Made by a program: the position numbers and the translations under genes. A stretch of 64,000 nt of DNA from an uncultured Bacteroidales bacterium (GTDB lineage Bacteria; Bacteroidota; Bacteroidia; Bacteroidales; F082), in contig CAMYYD010000004.1 in assembly GCA_947303395.1 (NCBI GenBank), positions 62,001-126,000 of the forward strand, read 5' to 3'. The notes under the pieces are model-generated. The model saw only the letters and a program-made list of their open reading frames with translations, did no database searches and was not told the origin of the DNA. Shown here in pieces: positions 52,523 through 61,705 of the stretch (positions within the stretch are counted from its first letter, which is position 1; every line of letters begins with the position of its first letter).

Positions 52523-53716
52523 TTAATCGATTTGTAAAACCAACCCTTTCAAATATGCTCCTTCAGGGTGGTAGATGTTAATCGGGTGGTCTTCCGGTTG
52601 CGAGAGCTGATACAGAATTTTAGCTTTGCGACCGGTTTCGATGGCTGCTGCCATCACGATGCTTTGGAACTGTGCCTTGTCGACGGCTTGCGAGCAGCTG
52701 AAAGTGAACAGCAATCCGCCAGCCTGAATCTTTTTGATAGCTTCTTTGTTGATGAATTTGTAACCTTGCAAGCCACGGTGCAGCGATTTGTGGTTTTTCG
52801 CGAACGCCGGAGGGTCGAGGATTATCATATCGTATTGATTTTCAGGCATGTTTTGCAAGTAAAGCTTAGCGTCTTCCACTAGGCTCGGGTTGGCTTCTTT
52901 AGAGAATCCGTTAAGCTCGATATTGTTTTCGCAAATCGTTATCGCTTTCTTTGAGCAGTCAACGGAAACCACTTGTTTTGCGCCGCCTTGGAGTGCCGTG
53001 ACGGAGAAGCCTCCCGTGTAGCAGAAGGTGTTCAAAACTGTGCGGTTTTTTGAAAGTTGGCGCACCAAATCACGGTTGAAACGCTGGTCGAGGAAGAAGC
53101 CAGTTTTTTGTCCGGCCTCCCAATCAATCAGGAACTTGGAGTCGTTTTCGAATACGAAATCCTCACATTTTCCGCCGAGGAGATAGCCGTCTTCAACGCC
53201 TTCTTTTCCCATGCGCTGCATCGCCTCGGAGCTTTTGTTGTAGATAGCCTCTATTTTCAGCTCAGGAATAGCTTCCAACGCTTTCGCTATTGCGTTGACA
53301 TTCAATGCCATGCCTTCGGTTTGAGCCTGAATGACAGCAGTTTTTCCATAAATGTCGACAATCAGTCCAGGAAGTCCGTCGCCTTCGGAATGCACAAGTC
53401 TGAAGCAGTTGGTGTGCGGATTGTCAATGAATCCAAGGGCTTTGCGTGTTTCAAAAGCGGCGTTGAGCTTCTGTTGCCAAAACATGGCACCGATTTTTGT
53501 GTTCTCAAACGAAAGCAGTTTAACGGCTATGTTACCGGCTTCGCAAAAACCTGTACCCAAAATATCATCGCGAGAGTTTGTAACTGTCACAATATCACCG
53601 GCTTGAAGTCCGGGAGCGGCTTTGGCGATGGCTCCTGAAAAAATCCATGGGTGGAAACGTTTTACGGCATCGTCTTTGCCTTCACGAAGCTTTATAACAG
53701 GATATAATGGATTCAT
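52523..53716 (-). CDS. rlmI: Class I SAM-dependent rRNA methyltransferase (RlmI-like)
   Basis: This is a COG1092-type m5C methyltransferase of 23S rRNA. The N-terminal PUA domain (about 5-75, VKRFHPWIFSGAIAK) and a middle EEHD-like segment (FLVDWEAGQKTGFFLDQRFNRD-like: here FLIDWEAGQKTGFFLDQR) precede the SAM-binding NTFCYTGGFSVTALQGGA. The catalytic IILDPPAFAKNHKS and TFSCSQAVD follow. The ATG at 53716 is preferred; an in-frame TTG two codons earlier would leave no gap to the upstream lipoprotein stop. It is probably co-transcribed with that lipoprotein gene. Confidence 0.9.
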   Translation of the reverse strand: MNPLYPVIKLREGKDDAVKRFHPWIFSGAIAKAAPGLQAGDIVTVTNSRDDILGTGFCEAGNIAVKLLSFENTKIGAMFWQQKLNAAFETRKALGFIDNPHTNCFRLVHSEGDGLPGLIVDIYGKTAVIQAQTEGMALNVNAIAKALEAIPELKIEAIYNKSSEAMQRMGKEGVEDGYLLGGKCEDFVFENDSKFLIDWEAGQKTGFFLDQRFNRDLVRQLSKNRTVLNTFCYTGGFSVTALQGGAKQVVSVDCSKKAITICENNIELNGFSKEANPSLVEDAKLYLQNMPENQYDMIILDPPAFAKNHKSLHRGLQGYKFINKEAIKKIQAGGLLFTFSCSQAVDKAQFQSIVMAAAIETGRKAKILYQLSQPEDHPINIYHPEGAYLKGLVLQID

Positions 53717-53722
53717 TTTCAA

Positions 53723-55441
53723 TTATTTTTTTATTTTCCACGGCTCGTCCAAGTCGATATCCCAGTTGGCGCGCACCTCGAGAGTCTTGTCGTAAAAGAT
53801 AATCTTCTCGGGTTGCAGTTTTTTGCCAAAATTACCCGGACTCCAAACGCCGTTGGCATCGAGGTCGAGGACGGCTTTGAGTTTATATTTTCCTGGGTCG
53901 AGATACTCGAACGAAAGTTCTTGTGTGTTTTTAATTATTTGTTTATCAACGGTTTTGCCATTGTCTGTGGTCAACTCAACGATGACTTGTGGCACGTTTT
54001 CAGGCACTTCAACAGTGATGTAGATGTTGCCGAATGCCGACTCTTCCTGAACATTGAAATTGAGTTTTATCGAGTCGTTCGTAACTCCGCGAATGCCAAA
54101 GAAAACGGAATCCGGTATTGTGATTTGGTATTTGTTTTCAGGTTGTAAGCCGTTGATAATCTGATATTTCAGACCAAATTCATCTAATTTTTCGAAATGC
54201 ATCGAATCGGGCTGATTGATTTTGACAATCGGCTCGTTGAAGGTGAAAACCAGTGTCTGCTCAGGTTTGAGTTTATTGCTTTTGAGGTTGTTTTTAATCA
54301 CTAAGCGTTTTACTTTCTCTTCTTCCTGAACACGTCTTCTTTTGGTAACCGCTTTGCGTGGTTTTAGACTGTAATGCGTTGTGTCACTGATATTTACACC
54401 ATTATTGATGCTAATCCAAAGACTGTCTTTGCATGGAGTGAAATACCACAAAACGGTGTCTTTTCTTGTCGAATAAACCGGTAAAATGTTGAAAGTGTCG
54501 GGGAGTTCCTCTATTGCGCGAATGTCGACATTTGTTGCAGGATAGCGGAACACGAAACGCAGCAGACCGTCCTCGACAAGCTCTTTCTTGAAAATCTTTT
54601 GAATTGAGTCTTCTTGAACGAACGAAAACAGTTCATAACTCGGATATTCTGGTTTTTTAATCTCAAATATAGAATCGGCAACCGTTATGGAGTCGTTGGC
54701 GAGAGTATCGTTTGTTGCGACTTTAACGATTTGATTTTCAATGTAATAAGGCTTTATTAAATCTTGATAGAACGCTATTTCCTCATTCGGAAGGTCGTAA
54801 ATCAAGTTGGAATTGTTGTCTTTCAGCGCGAAAAGCAGATAGTCTTTGTCAGCAAGTCCGGAAAACTCAAAATCGCCATTTTTGTCGGTTGTGGTGATAT
54901 AATTAGGCTTTACGCGATAAGGTAACGAGTCGATTGTAATTGTATCATTATCATCGCAATACAATCCGACAACAAAGCCTTCCATCGGCGTTAAAGCTGA
55001 AGCTGAGGTTATCTTGCCTTTGAGTGAAAGCGAGTCGATGCTTACGCCAGTGGAGAAGTTAAAAGTGTAGCCTTTAAACACGTTGCCTTCGTGCAAATCC
55101 TTGATGGCATCGCCGAAGTTGATAGAGTAGGTAGTATTAGGTTGTAAAGGCTCTTCAAACCTGATTATCAATGTTTTACCGCTTGTTCGATAAGTCGGTT
55201 TTTTACTCAAAGGAGGTGAAATGAGCACATTGTTCGATGGATTGTTGAGCGTCACAAACTCGTCAAAAGTGAGGTGAATTGTCTTGCCGTTGAAGTCTGT
55301 CGAGTTGTTTTCAGGAGACGCGCTGAGCACGACCGGCGGCTGGGTGTCTTTCTGACCGCCCGATGGGGTTACAACATTGGCGCAACGGCACAACATCACG
55401 GCCGCGACAAATACCATTATATATCGAACACATTTTTTCAT
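53723..55441 (-). CDS. Ig-like domain lipoprotein
   Basis: This is a Bacteroidota lipoprotein with a bacterial Ig-like (Big_5-type) domain. From the ATG at 55441 the signal (MKKCVRYIMVFVAAVMLCRC) ends at a Cys preceded by Arg, an atypical lipobox, but the following NVVTPSGGQKDTQPPVV is the usual family start. The Ig-like domain covers about 40-125 (IHLTFDEFVTLNNPSNNVLISPP, YSINFGDAIKDLHEGN). A carboxypeptidase-regulatory-like segment (about 135-210) and further beta domains follow. The C-terminus, FYDKTLEVRANWDIDLDEPW, is characteristic in this family. No enzymatic role is evident. A promoter element directly abuts the start. Confidence 0.75.
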   Translation of the reverse strand: MKKCVRYIMVFVAAVMLCRCANVVTPSGGQKDTQPPVVLSASPENNSTDFNGKTIHLTFDEFVTLNNPSNNVLISPPLSKKPTYRTSGKTLIIRFEEPLQPNTTYSINFGDAIKDLHEGNVFKGYTFNFSTGVSIDSLSLKGKITSASALTPMEGFVVGLYCDDNDTITIDSLPYRVKPNYITTTDKNGDFEFSGLADKDYLLFALKDNNSNLIYDLPNEEIAFYQDLIKPYYIENQIVKVATNDTLANDSITVADSIFEIKKPEYPSYELFSFVQEDSIQKIFKKELVEDGLLRFVFRYPATNVDIRAIEELPDTFNILPVYSTRKDTVLWYFTPCKDSLWISINNGVNISDTTHYSLKPRKAVTKRRRVQEEEKVKRLVIKNNLKSNKLKPEQTLVFTFNEPIVKINQPDSMHFEKLDEFGLKYQIINGLQPENKYQITIPDSVFFGIRGVTNDSIKLNFNVQEESAFGNIYITVEVPENVPQVIVELTTDNGKTVDKQIIKNTQELSFEYLDPGKYKLKAVLDLDANGVWSPGNFGKKLQPEKIIFYDKTLEVRANWDIDLDEPWKIKK

Positions 55442-55445
55442 GATG

Positions 55446-55453
55446 CAAAAATA
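55446..55453 (-). promoter_or_regulatory. Putative -7 promoter element of the Ig-like lipoprotein gene
   Basis: Minus-strand TATTTTTG ends 4 bases before the ATG at 55441, which implies a leaderless transcript and argues against longer upstream starts. Confidence 0.55.
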
Positions 55454-55489
55454 ATAAAAAATCATAATTACACCTATTTGAAAAATTAG

Positions 55490-55497
55490 TATCTTTG
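55490..55497 (+). promoter_or_regulatory. Putative -7 promoter element of the beta-helix gene
   Basis: TATCTTTG lies 26 bases before the ATG at 55524, divergent from the Ig-like lipoprotein promoter. Confidence 0.6.
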
Positions 55498-55523
55498 TCA
55501 CATTATTAATAACGATAATTTCT

Positions 55524-56885
55524 ATGAAAAAATTCTTATTGATTATTTTGGCATTTTGTGCTTTCGTAACTATCAGATGTTCGCGCGAAAAAAACGTTCC
55601 GGAACCTGTTGAACCAGTTGTTCCGGTGACAGAAGTTTATGGTAATCAGTTCGGTACTTGGAGCGGAATAATACGTATTGTTGATGATGTGATTGTTCCT
55701 GACGGAGAAACTTTGACCATCCAAGCCGGAACATCAGTCATTTCTGACGGATATTTTGGAATAACAGTGCTTGGAAATCTCTATGCAACAGGTAGAGAAA
55801 ATTCTAGGATTTCGTTCACGGTTGCCGATACAACCGGCTATTCCAATTATGAAGACGCTGAGGCTGGTGCCTGGCAGGGCTTTTATTTCCAAAAATCAGG
55901 AGATGTGAAACTTGAGTTTTGCGATTTTTCGTATGGAAAGAATCATGATGAAACAGATGGAGGCATGATGTATATAAACAGAGTCGGTGCAATGGAAATT
56001 TCAAATTGTGTTTTTCATCATAACACGACACGCAGAAAAGGAGCTGCCATTTATGCGGAGAACTCGACTTTGAATATTCATGACTGTGAGGTTTGTGATA
56101 ATATCGCTGAGGCTCCATTAGGTGAATATACTTGGGGTGTCGGCTTCCAGTTTTTGAAGTGCGACCTCGACATTCACGACATGGTTTTTCATGACAACAA
56201 CAGCTCGACGGCTTATGGCGGAGGCATGAATATTGACAGTTGCAACATGACTTTAAACAATGCTGTGTTTTACAATAATTTTGCTGTAAACGCTGCAGGT
56301 TTAGGTATCCAACGTTGCAAAAATTATACGGTGAAAGTGTCGAATATATTGGCATACAATAACGTTTCGAGACATTATGGCGGTGGCTTGGCTATGGCTA
56401 CATCCGATCCGGAATTGAATAACCTCACAATAGTCGACAATTATTGCGGTGCAGGAGGTGGAGGAATGCAGATGGCTTTTGATGCCAGCCCAAAACTTAA
56501 CAATTGTATTTTCTGGAGAAATCATGGTGTTTATGAGATTAATGAAACAGATACTCTTGAGTATTACATGGGTTCGCAGATATGGCTTTGGGGTGCCGAT
56601 TGCTTCCCTACGTTCAACAACGGATTGGTTCAGTATGGTCTTGATTCGATTAACGCACACGAATATATTCCGGATGGCCATTATAACAATATGATAGATG
56701 CTAATCCATTGTTTGTCAATGAGAAACATCATGATTATCACCTTCTTGGAACGAGTCCGTGCATAGATGCGGGAGTGCCGGATATTTCAGGATTGTTTAT
56801 TCCAGATGTTGATTTGTCGGGCAGACCGAGAATTTATAATAACATAATTGATATGGGATGTTATGAATGGCAAGGTAATAAATAA
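55524..56885 (+). CDS. Exported right-handed parallel beta-helix protein
   Basis: This is a probable surface or periplasmic lipoprotein of unknown binding or lyase function. The signal MKKFLLIILAFCAFVTIRC ends at Cys 19 with Arg at -1, an odd lipobox shared with its divergent neighbour. A PEPVEPVVPV linker follows. Residues about 60-400 form a beta-helix with repeated short strands and Asn/Cys ladders (MEISNCVFHHNTTRRKGAAIYAEN, LTIVDNYCGAGGGGMQM, PKLNNCIFWRNHG as examples). The end, CIDAGVPDISGLFIPDVDLSGRPRI with IDMGCYEWQ, is the usual end of polymorphic outer-membrane/choice-of-anchor beta-helix proteins. No T9SS domain is seen. Confidence 0.78.
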   Translation: MKKFLLIILAFCAFVTIRCSREKNVPEPVEPVVPVTEVYGNQFGTWSGIIRIVDDVIVPDGETLTIQAGTSVISDGYFGITVLGNLYATGRENSRISFTVADTTGYSNYEDAEAGAWQGFYFQKSGDVKLEFCDFSYGKNHDETDGGMMYINRVGAMEISNCVFHHNTTRRKGAAIYAENSTLNIHDCEVCDNIAEAPLGEYTWGVGFQFLKCDLDIHDMVFHDNNSSTAYGGGMNIDSCNMTLNNAVFYNNFAVNAAGLGIQRCKNYTVKVSNILAYNNVSRHYGGGLAMATSDPELNNLTIVDNYCGAGGGGMQMAFDASPKLNNCIFWRNHGVYEINETDTLEYYMGSQIWLWGADCFPTFNNGLVQYGLDSINAHEYIPDGHYNNMIDANPLFVNEKHHDYHLLGTSPCIDAGVPDISGLFIPDVDLSGRPRIYNNIIDMGCYEWQGNK

Positions 56886-59304
56886 AAACAGTCTTTGGAT
56901 TGCGCTTTGCATTGTCGCATTCGCGCTGATAACGCTTGTTTACTTTTCCCCGATTATGCAGGGAAAAAGGTTGAAACAGCACGATATCGAGATGTACAAA
57001 GGCATGTCTCAGGAAATCGTTGAATTTAAAGCGGAAACCGGCGAACAGAGTCTTTGGACCAACTCTATGTTCGGTGGCATGCCTGCATGGAATATCAGCG
57101 TACCGCAAAACAGCAACCTTATGACTTATTTTGGCAGGATGCTTGCGGCAGGCTTCCCACACCCGATTGGAGCGGTGTTTATCAGCATGTTGGGATTTTT
57201 TATCTTGCTTCTGGTGCTCGACTGCAAGATTTGGATAAGTTTCATCGGGGCATTGGCCTACGGCTTCACTTCTTATTTGTTTATAGTGATAGGCGCTGGA
57301 CATAACTCAAAGGCTGTCGCGATGGCTTACATGGCACCTGTCATCGCAGGTATCTTGTTGACTTACAAAGGTAAATATCTCTGGGGCGCTGTCTTGGCCG
57401 CTATCGCGCTGGCGCTGGAAATCAGAGCCGGACATCTTCAGATCACCTATTATCTGCTGCTGATAGTTGTGTGTATCATCGTTGCTGAAATCGTCGAGAC
57501 TATCAGAGAAAAGAAATACTCACATTTCCTGAAAGCCAGCGGAATCCTTGCTGGCGTTGCCATTATTGCGATTTTGACGTGCTGGACCACGCTTTATGCC
57601 AACTATGAATTTGGCAAAGAAACTATGCGTGGCAAACCTGTGCTGACAAAAAACGTGGCAAATCAGACCAAAGGTCTTGATAGAGACTATGTTACACAGT
57701 GGAGCTACGGAATTGGCGAGACCTGGAGTTTGATGATCCCGAATGCTAAAGGTGGCGCATCAGGATATATCGGCAACGATAATGATGCTTTGAAGAACTG
57801 CGATGCCCGTTTCCGTTCAACAATAGCGCAACAGAATGCTTATTGGGGTGACCAACCAGGCACAAGCGGACCGGTTTATGTTGGCGCAATAGTCTGCTTC
57901 CTCTTTGTTTTGGGATTGTTTGTCGTGAAAGGAAAGTACAAATGGATATTGCTTGCCGCGACGGTTTTATCGATTTTGCTCAGCTGGGGCAAGAATTTTA
58001 TGGGCTTCACCGACTTCTTCCTCGATTACATTCCGGGTTACAACAAATTCCGCGCTGTCTCGATGACGTTGGTGATTGCTGAGGTGTGTATGCCATTGCT
58101 TGCCTTCCTCGCCTTAGCGGAGATATTCAAAAACCCTGAACAATTAAAGCAAAACAAGAAATATCTGTATATCTCGTTGGGAATTACTGGTGGTTTATGT
58201 ATCTTGTTCTATGCGTTACCACAGACGTTTTTCAGTTTCCTTAGTCAGGGTGAAGCGTTGCAATTCAAGCAGTTGCAGGCAGGTCAGGATGGAGCGATTT
58301 ATACCACTTTTGCTAATGAACTCGAAAAGGCGCGTGTGGCCATTTTCCGTCACGATGCAATGCGCAGTTTCTTGTACATTTATATTGCTAGCATAGTTAT
58401 CTTATTGACTGTCAGTGGTAAAATGAACAAGAAATACATGTTCCCGGTTTTGGCAGTATTGGTCATGGTTGACATGTTCACTATCGACAAACGTTATCTC
58501 AACAACAGCAATTTCATCGACAAGCGCAAAGCCGATAAGCCTTTCGTGATGAGTGAGATCGACAAGCAGATTTTGCAGGACAATGACCTTGATTATCGTG
58601 TGATTAACCTTACGGTTAGTACTTTCAACGATGCGAGCACTTCGTATTTCCATAAATCAGTGGGCGGTTATCATGGTGCTAAGTTGCGTCGTTATCAGGA
58701 CATCATTGACCATTATCTCAGCAAGAACGATTTGAACTATTGGAAGGTTCTTAACATGTTGAATACCAAGTATATAATATATTCGAAGGATGGTCAGAAG
58801 AAACTTTCCAAGAATTATGAAGCCTACGGAAATGCTTGGATTGCCTCTGAGATAAAATGGGTGGCGACACCAAACGAGGAGATTGATGCCATTGCTGACA
58901 CTGACGTTCAAAATGTGGCTATTGTCAATGAAGAGTTTAGAAATCTTGTCGGCAATTTCAATGCATCACCTGCGGAAGGTACTGTTCAACTTGTTGATTA
59001 TAAGCCCAATGAGTTGAAATACAACTTCGATTCATTGAAAGATGAACTGGTTGTCTTTTCAGAAATCTGGACCAAACAAGGCTGGACAATGTGGATTGAC
59101 GGCGTTGAAAGTCCGTTGTTACGTGCCGATTATATCTTGCGTTCGGCAATCATCCCTGCTGGTCAGCATGAGATTGTAATGCGTTATGAACCAAGCATTT
59201 GGCGCATCGGTAACGCAATTCAGTTAATCACTTCGCTGCTGATTTTGCTGGGCTTTGTATATGTCTGTTACTATACGATTAAAAAATGCCACGAGTCCTT
59301 ATAA
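56863..59304 (+). CDS. YfhO family membrane protein
   Basis: This is a large polytopic membrane protein (813 residues) of the YfhO family, whose members act in envelope glycosylation such as glycosylation of teichoic acid; the Bacteroidota role is not known to me. About 12 hydrophobic segments lie in residues 8-540, with the family-typical periplasmic loop GKRLKQHDIEMYKGMSQE and SMFGGMPAW near the start. A soluble C-terminal domain contains DYRVINL, SYFHKSVGGYHGAKLRRYQ and NMLNTKYII. The ATG at 56863 is chosen over an upstream TTG; it overlaps the beta-helix gene by 23 bases. Two glycosyltransferases follow with overlaps. Confidence 0.87.
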   Translation: MNGKVINKNSLWIALCIVAFALITLVYFSPIMQGKRLKQHDIEMYKGMSQEIVEFKAETGEQSLWTNSMFGGMPAWNISVPQNSNLMTYFGRMLAAGFPHPIGAVFISMLGFFILLLVLDCKIWISFIGALAYGFTSYLFIVIGAGHNSKAVAMAYMAPVIAGILLTYKGKYLWGAVLAAIALALEIRAGHLQITYYLLLIVVCIIVAEIVETIREKKYSHFLKASGILAGVAIIAILTCWTTLYANYEFGKETMRGKPVLTKNVANQTKGLDRDYVTQWSYGIGETWSLMIPNAKGGASGYIGNDNDALKNCDARFRSTIAQQNAYWGDQPGTSGPVYVGAIVCFLFVLGLFVVKGKYKWILLAATVLSILLSWGKNFMGFTDFFLDYIPGYNKFRAVSMTLVIAEVCMPLLAFLALAEIFKNPEQLKQNKKYLYISLGITGGLCILFYALPQTFFSFLSQGEALQFKQLQAGQDGAIYTTFANELEKARVAIFRHDAMRSFLYIYIASIVILLTVSGKMNKKYMFPVLAVLVMVDMFTIDKRYLNNSNFIDKRKADKPFVMSEIDKQILQDNDLDYRVINLTVSTFNDASTSYFHKSVGGYHGAKLRRYQDIIDHYLSKNDLNYWKVLNMLNTKYIIYSKDGQKKLSKNYEAYGNAWIASEIKWVATPNEEIDAIADTDVQNVAIVNEEFRNLVGNFNASPAEGTVQLVDYKPNELKYNFDSLKDELVVFSEIWTKQGWTMWIDGVESPLLRADYILRSAIIPAGQHEIVMRYEPSIWRIGNAIQLITSLLILLGFVYVCYYTIKKCHESL

Positions 59305-60581
59305 TCACATATTATTGGCCGCCGTCGGGAGGTTCGGGCGTTCAGCGCTGGCTGAAGATGTCGAAATATCTGCCTGAAAACGGCTGGCAGCCAGTGATTT
59401 ATACCGCTGATGACGCTGAATATCCTGTTGAAGACGCTTCGTTGGAAAAAGATGTGACGCCAGAGGCTGAGGTTATCAGACGACCGATAGCGGAGCCATA
59501 CACCTTTTATAAAAAGTTCCTCGGCATGAAGAAAGGGGAGAAGGTGAAGGCCGGATTTATCAACGAGGGTGCGACAAAAAGTGGCTGGAAAGAGAATCTA
59601 AGTGTTTGGTTGAGAGGCAATTTCTTCATTCCTGACGCGCGTTGTTGGTGGGTGAAGCCATCTGTGCGCTATCTCTCGAAATATCTTAAAGAACATCCTG
59701 TCGATGCGATGATTTCTACAGGTCCGCCACATTCCATGCATCTGATTGCCAAGGCATTACATAAAAAATTTAATATTCCATGGGTTGCTGATTTCCGTGA
59801 TCCTTGGACGGATATCGATTTTTACAAAGACCTGAAGCTGACACGATGCGCTGACCGCAAACATCATCGTCTTGAACAACAGGTTCTTACAGAGGCAACA
59901 AAGGTTGTTACAGTGGGTTGGGATTGTGCAAAAGGCTTGGAAAGTCATGGTGCGAAAGATGTCGTTGTAATCACCAACGGCTATGATGAAACGTTTGTAG
60001 AGACGCACGGCCGTGCGTCTTTACACAAATCGACGATGTTCACAATGTCTCACATCGGCATCATTGGAGCGAACCGCAATCCGGAAACGTTTTGGCAGGT
60101 AATTGGTGAATTGACGCAATCAATTGATTTGAAAATCAAATTGATAGGTCAAGTAGACAATGCTGTCATCGAGTCCATAAAACGCAATAATATCGAAAAA
60201 TTCGTCGAGATAATTCCTTATATTCCTCATAATCAAGTGATTGAAGAACAGGCAAAGTCGGATGTTTTGCTGCTGTTTGTCAATAACACACCGAACGCAA
60301 AAGGCATTTTGACTGGAAAAATATTCGAATACATGGCATCTGGTCGCCCTGTTTTGTGCATCGGACCTGAAGATGGTGACTCAGCAAGGGTTTTGAATGA
60401 GACAAATACTGGAATCACGATAGATTTCAACAATAAGGAAAAGATGAAGTCTGTGATTCTCGACATGATGGCAAAACATCAGGAAAATCAATTGATTACG
60501 AATAATATAAAAGCAGTTGAGAAGTATTCAAGACGTAATCTGACAAAGGAATTTGTAAAAATTTTGAATGGAATAATATGA
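59286..60581 (+). CDS. Glycosyltransferase family 4-like protein with a palindrome-encoded loop
   Basis: This GT-B fold glycosyltransferase is probably for envelope polysaccharide. The N-terminal ITYYWPPSGGSGVQRWLKM and ADFRDPWTD are typical. The donor-site region includes SHIGIIGANRNPETFWQ and GKIFEYMASGRPVLCIGPEDGDSA. Between ITNGYDE and the SHIGIIG strand, residues about 238-248 (VETHGRASLH) are encoded by a perfect palindrome at 60001-60020, identical to an intergenic copy at 10062. It overlaps YfhO by 19 bases and the next glycosyltransferase by 4. Confidence 0.87.
   Translation: MPRVLIITYYWPPSGGSGVQRWLKMSKYLPENGWQPVIYTADDAEYPVEDASLEKDVTPEAEVIRRPIAEPYTFYKKFLGMKKGEKVKAGFINEGATKSGWKENLSVWLRGNFFIPDARCWWVKPSVRYLSKYLKEHPVDAMISTGPPHSMHLIAKALHKKFNIPWVADFRDPWTDIDFYKDLKLTRCADRKHHRLEQQVLTEATKVVTVGWDCAKGLESHGAKDVVVITNGYDETFVETHGRASLHKSTMFTMSHIGIIGANRNPETFWQVIGELTQSIDLKIKLIGQVDNAVIESIKRNNIEKFVEIIPYIPHNQVIEEQAKSDVLLLFVNNTPNAKGILTGKIFEYMASGRPVLCIGPEDGDSARVLNETNTGITIDFNNKEKMKSVILDMMAKHQENQLITNNIKAVEKYSRRNLTKEFVKILNGII
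60001..60020. repeat. 20-bp perfect palindrome inside a glycosyltransferase gene
   Basis: AGACGCACGGCCGTGCGTCT is identical to 10062-10081 and extends imperfectly to GTAG...TTAC on both sides. It is read in frame as V-E-T-H-G-R-A-S-L-H. Confidence 0.9.
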
Positions 60582-61705
60582 AAGTTTTTGTGATATCAAA
60601 AGGAATGCCAACGGAAAAATATCCGCTTAATGGCATTTTCGAGTTCGACCAGGCAAAGGCTCTCGCCAAGGTCGGTAATGATGTCGCAATGCTTGTAATT
60701 GATTTCAGGTCAAGGAGTTACAACAGAAAATATGGTTTCATCGAATATGAAAAAGATGGCATAAAAATCTTTGAGCTTTCACTTCCTTTGGGTGTTTATC
60801 GTCGCGCATTGCCGGTTTTACGGCATTTGTTGCTGAGACTTTATAAAAAAGCTGTTATTTCTTTCGGAAAACCTGACGTGATCCACGCACATTTCTATTC
60901 TATCGCGGCTATCGCTTCGGTGCTGAAAAAGAAGTTTAATCTGCCGTTTGTGGTTACCGAACATAGCAGCAAACTGAATCGAAAGCTATTGGAAATCAGT
61001 AAAATAGATATTAAACTTGCCAAAATAGCATATCAAAATGCCGACAAAGTAATTGCTGTCTCAAATGCGCTTGCTAAAAATCTGAAAACGAACTTTAATG
61101 TTGACGCTGAGGTTGTTCATAACATAGTGGATGTGTCTAATTTTAAATATGTTATGCGTGAACCTAAAGAGACTTTCACTTTCATTTCTGTTGGTAATCT
61201 CGTTTCAATAAAAGGTTTCGATGTGCTGATAGAAGCTTTCGCAGAAGCTTTTAAACATGATGAATCTGTAATTTTGAAAATTGTTGGTGCCGGTCCGGAA
61301 ATGAACAACCTTAAAAGCCTTGTAAATCAATATGATATGGCTGACAGAGTCGTTTTGTTGAGCGAGGTTGGTCGTGGCAAACTGAAAGATATTTATCCTG
61401 AAGGCGATGCTTTCGTTCTTGCTTCGAGAAGTGAGACGTTCGGTGTGGTGTTTATCGAGGCTATGGCAACCGGAATGCCAGTGATTGCTACTGATTGCGG
61501 AGGTCCAAGTGACTTTGTAAACGAACAAAACGGCTATCTTATCCCTGTTGACGACAAACAAGCTCTTATTGATGCATTAATTAAAATGCGCAACAATGCT
61601 TATAGCTTTAATTCGTTGGAAATCAGTAAGATTTGTGTGAAAAAATTCTCGCCTGAGAATATTGGAAACACCTTGACAAACCTTTACTCGCAGATTATTC
61701 GTTGA
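60578..61705 (+). CDS. Glycosyltransferase family 4
   Basis: This GT-B glycosyltransferase has an acceptor-side N-terminus (FVISKGMPTEKYPLNGIFEFDQAKAL), HAHFYSIAAIASVLKK and VVTEHSSKL, then the donor domain FISVGNLVSIKGFDVLIEAF, KIVGAGPEMNNL, FVLASRSETFGVVFIEAMATGMPVIATDCGG (the ExxxxxxxE region in EAMATGMPV). The sugar donor is unknown. The 375-residue length is normal. It is coupled to the upstream glycosyltransferase by an ATGA overlap, and its end overlaps licD on the opposite strand by 11 bases. Confidence 0.9.
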   Translation: MKVFVISKGMPTEKYPLNGIFEFDQAKALAKVGNDVAMLVIDFRSRSYNRKYGFIEYEKDGIKIFELSLPLGVYRRALPVLRHLLLRLYKKAVISFGKPDVIHAHFYSIAAIASVLKKKFNLPFVVTEHSSKLNRKLLEISKIDIKLAKIAYQNADKVIAVSNALAKNLKTNFNVDAEVVHNIVDVSNFKYVMREPKETFTFISVGNLVSIKGFDVLIEAFAEAFKHDESVILKIVGAGPEMNNLKSLVNQYDMADRVVLLSEVGRGKLKDIYPEGDAFVLASRSETFGVVFIEAMATGMPVIATDCGGPSDFVNEQNGYLIPVDDKQALIDALIKMRNNAYSFNSLEISKICVKKFSPENIGNTLTNLYSQIIR

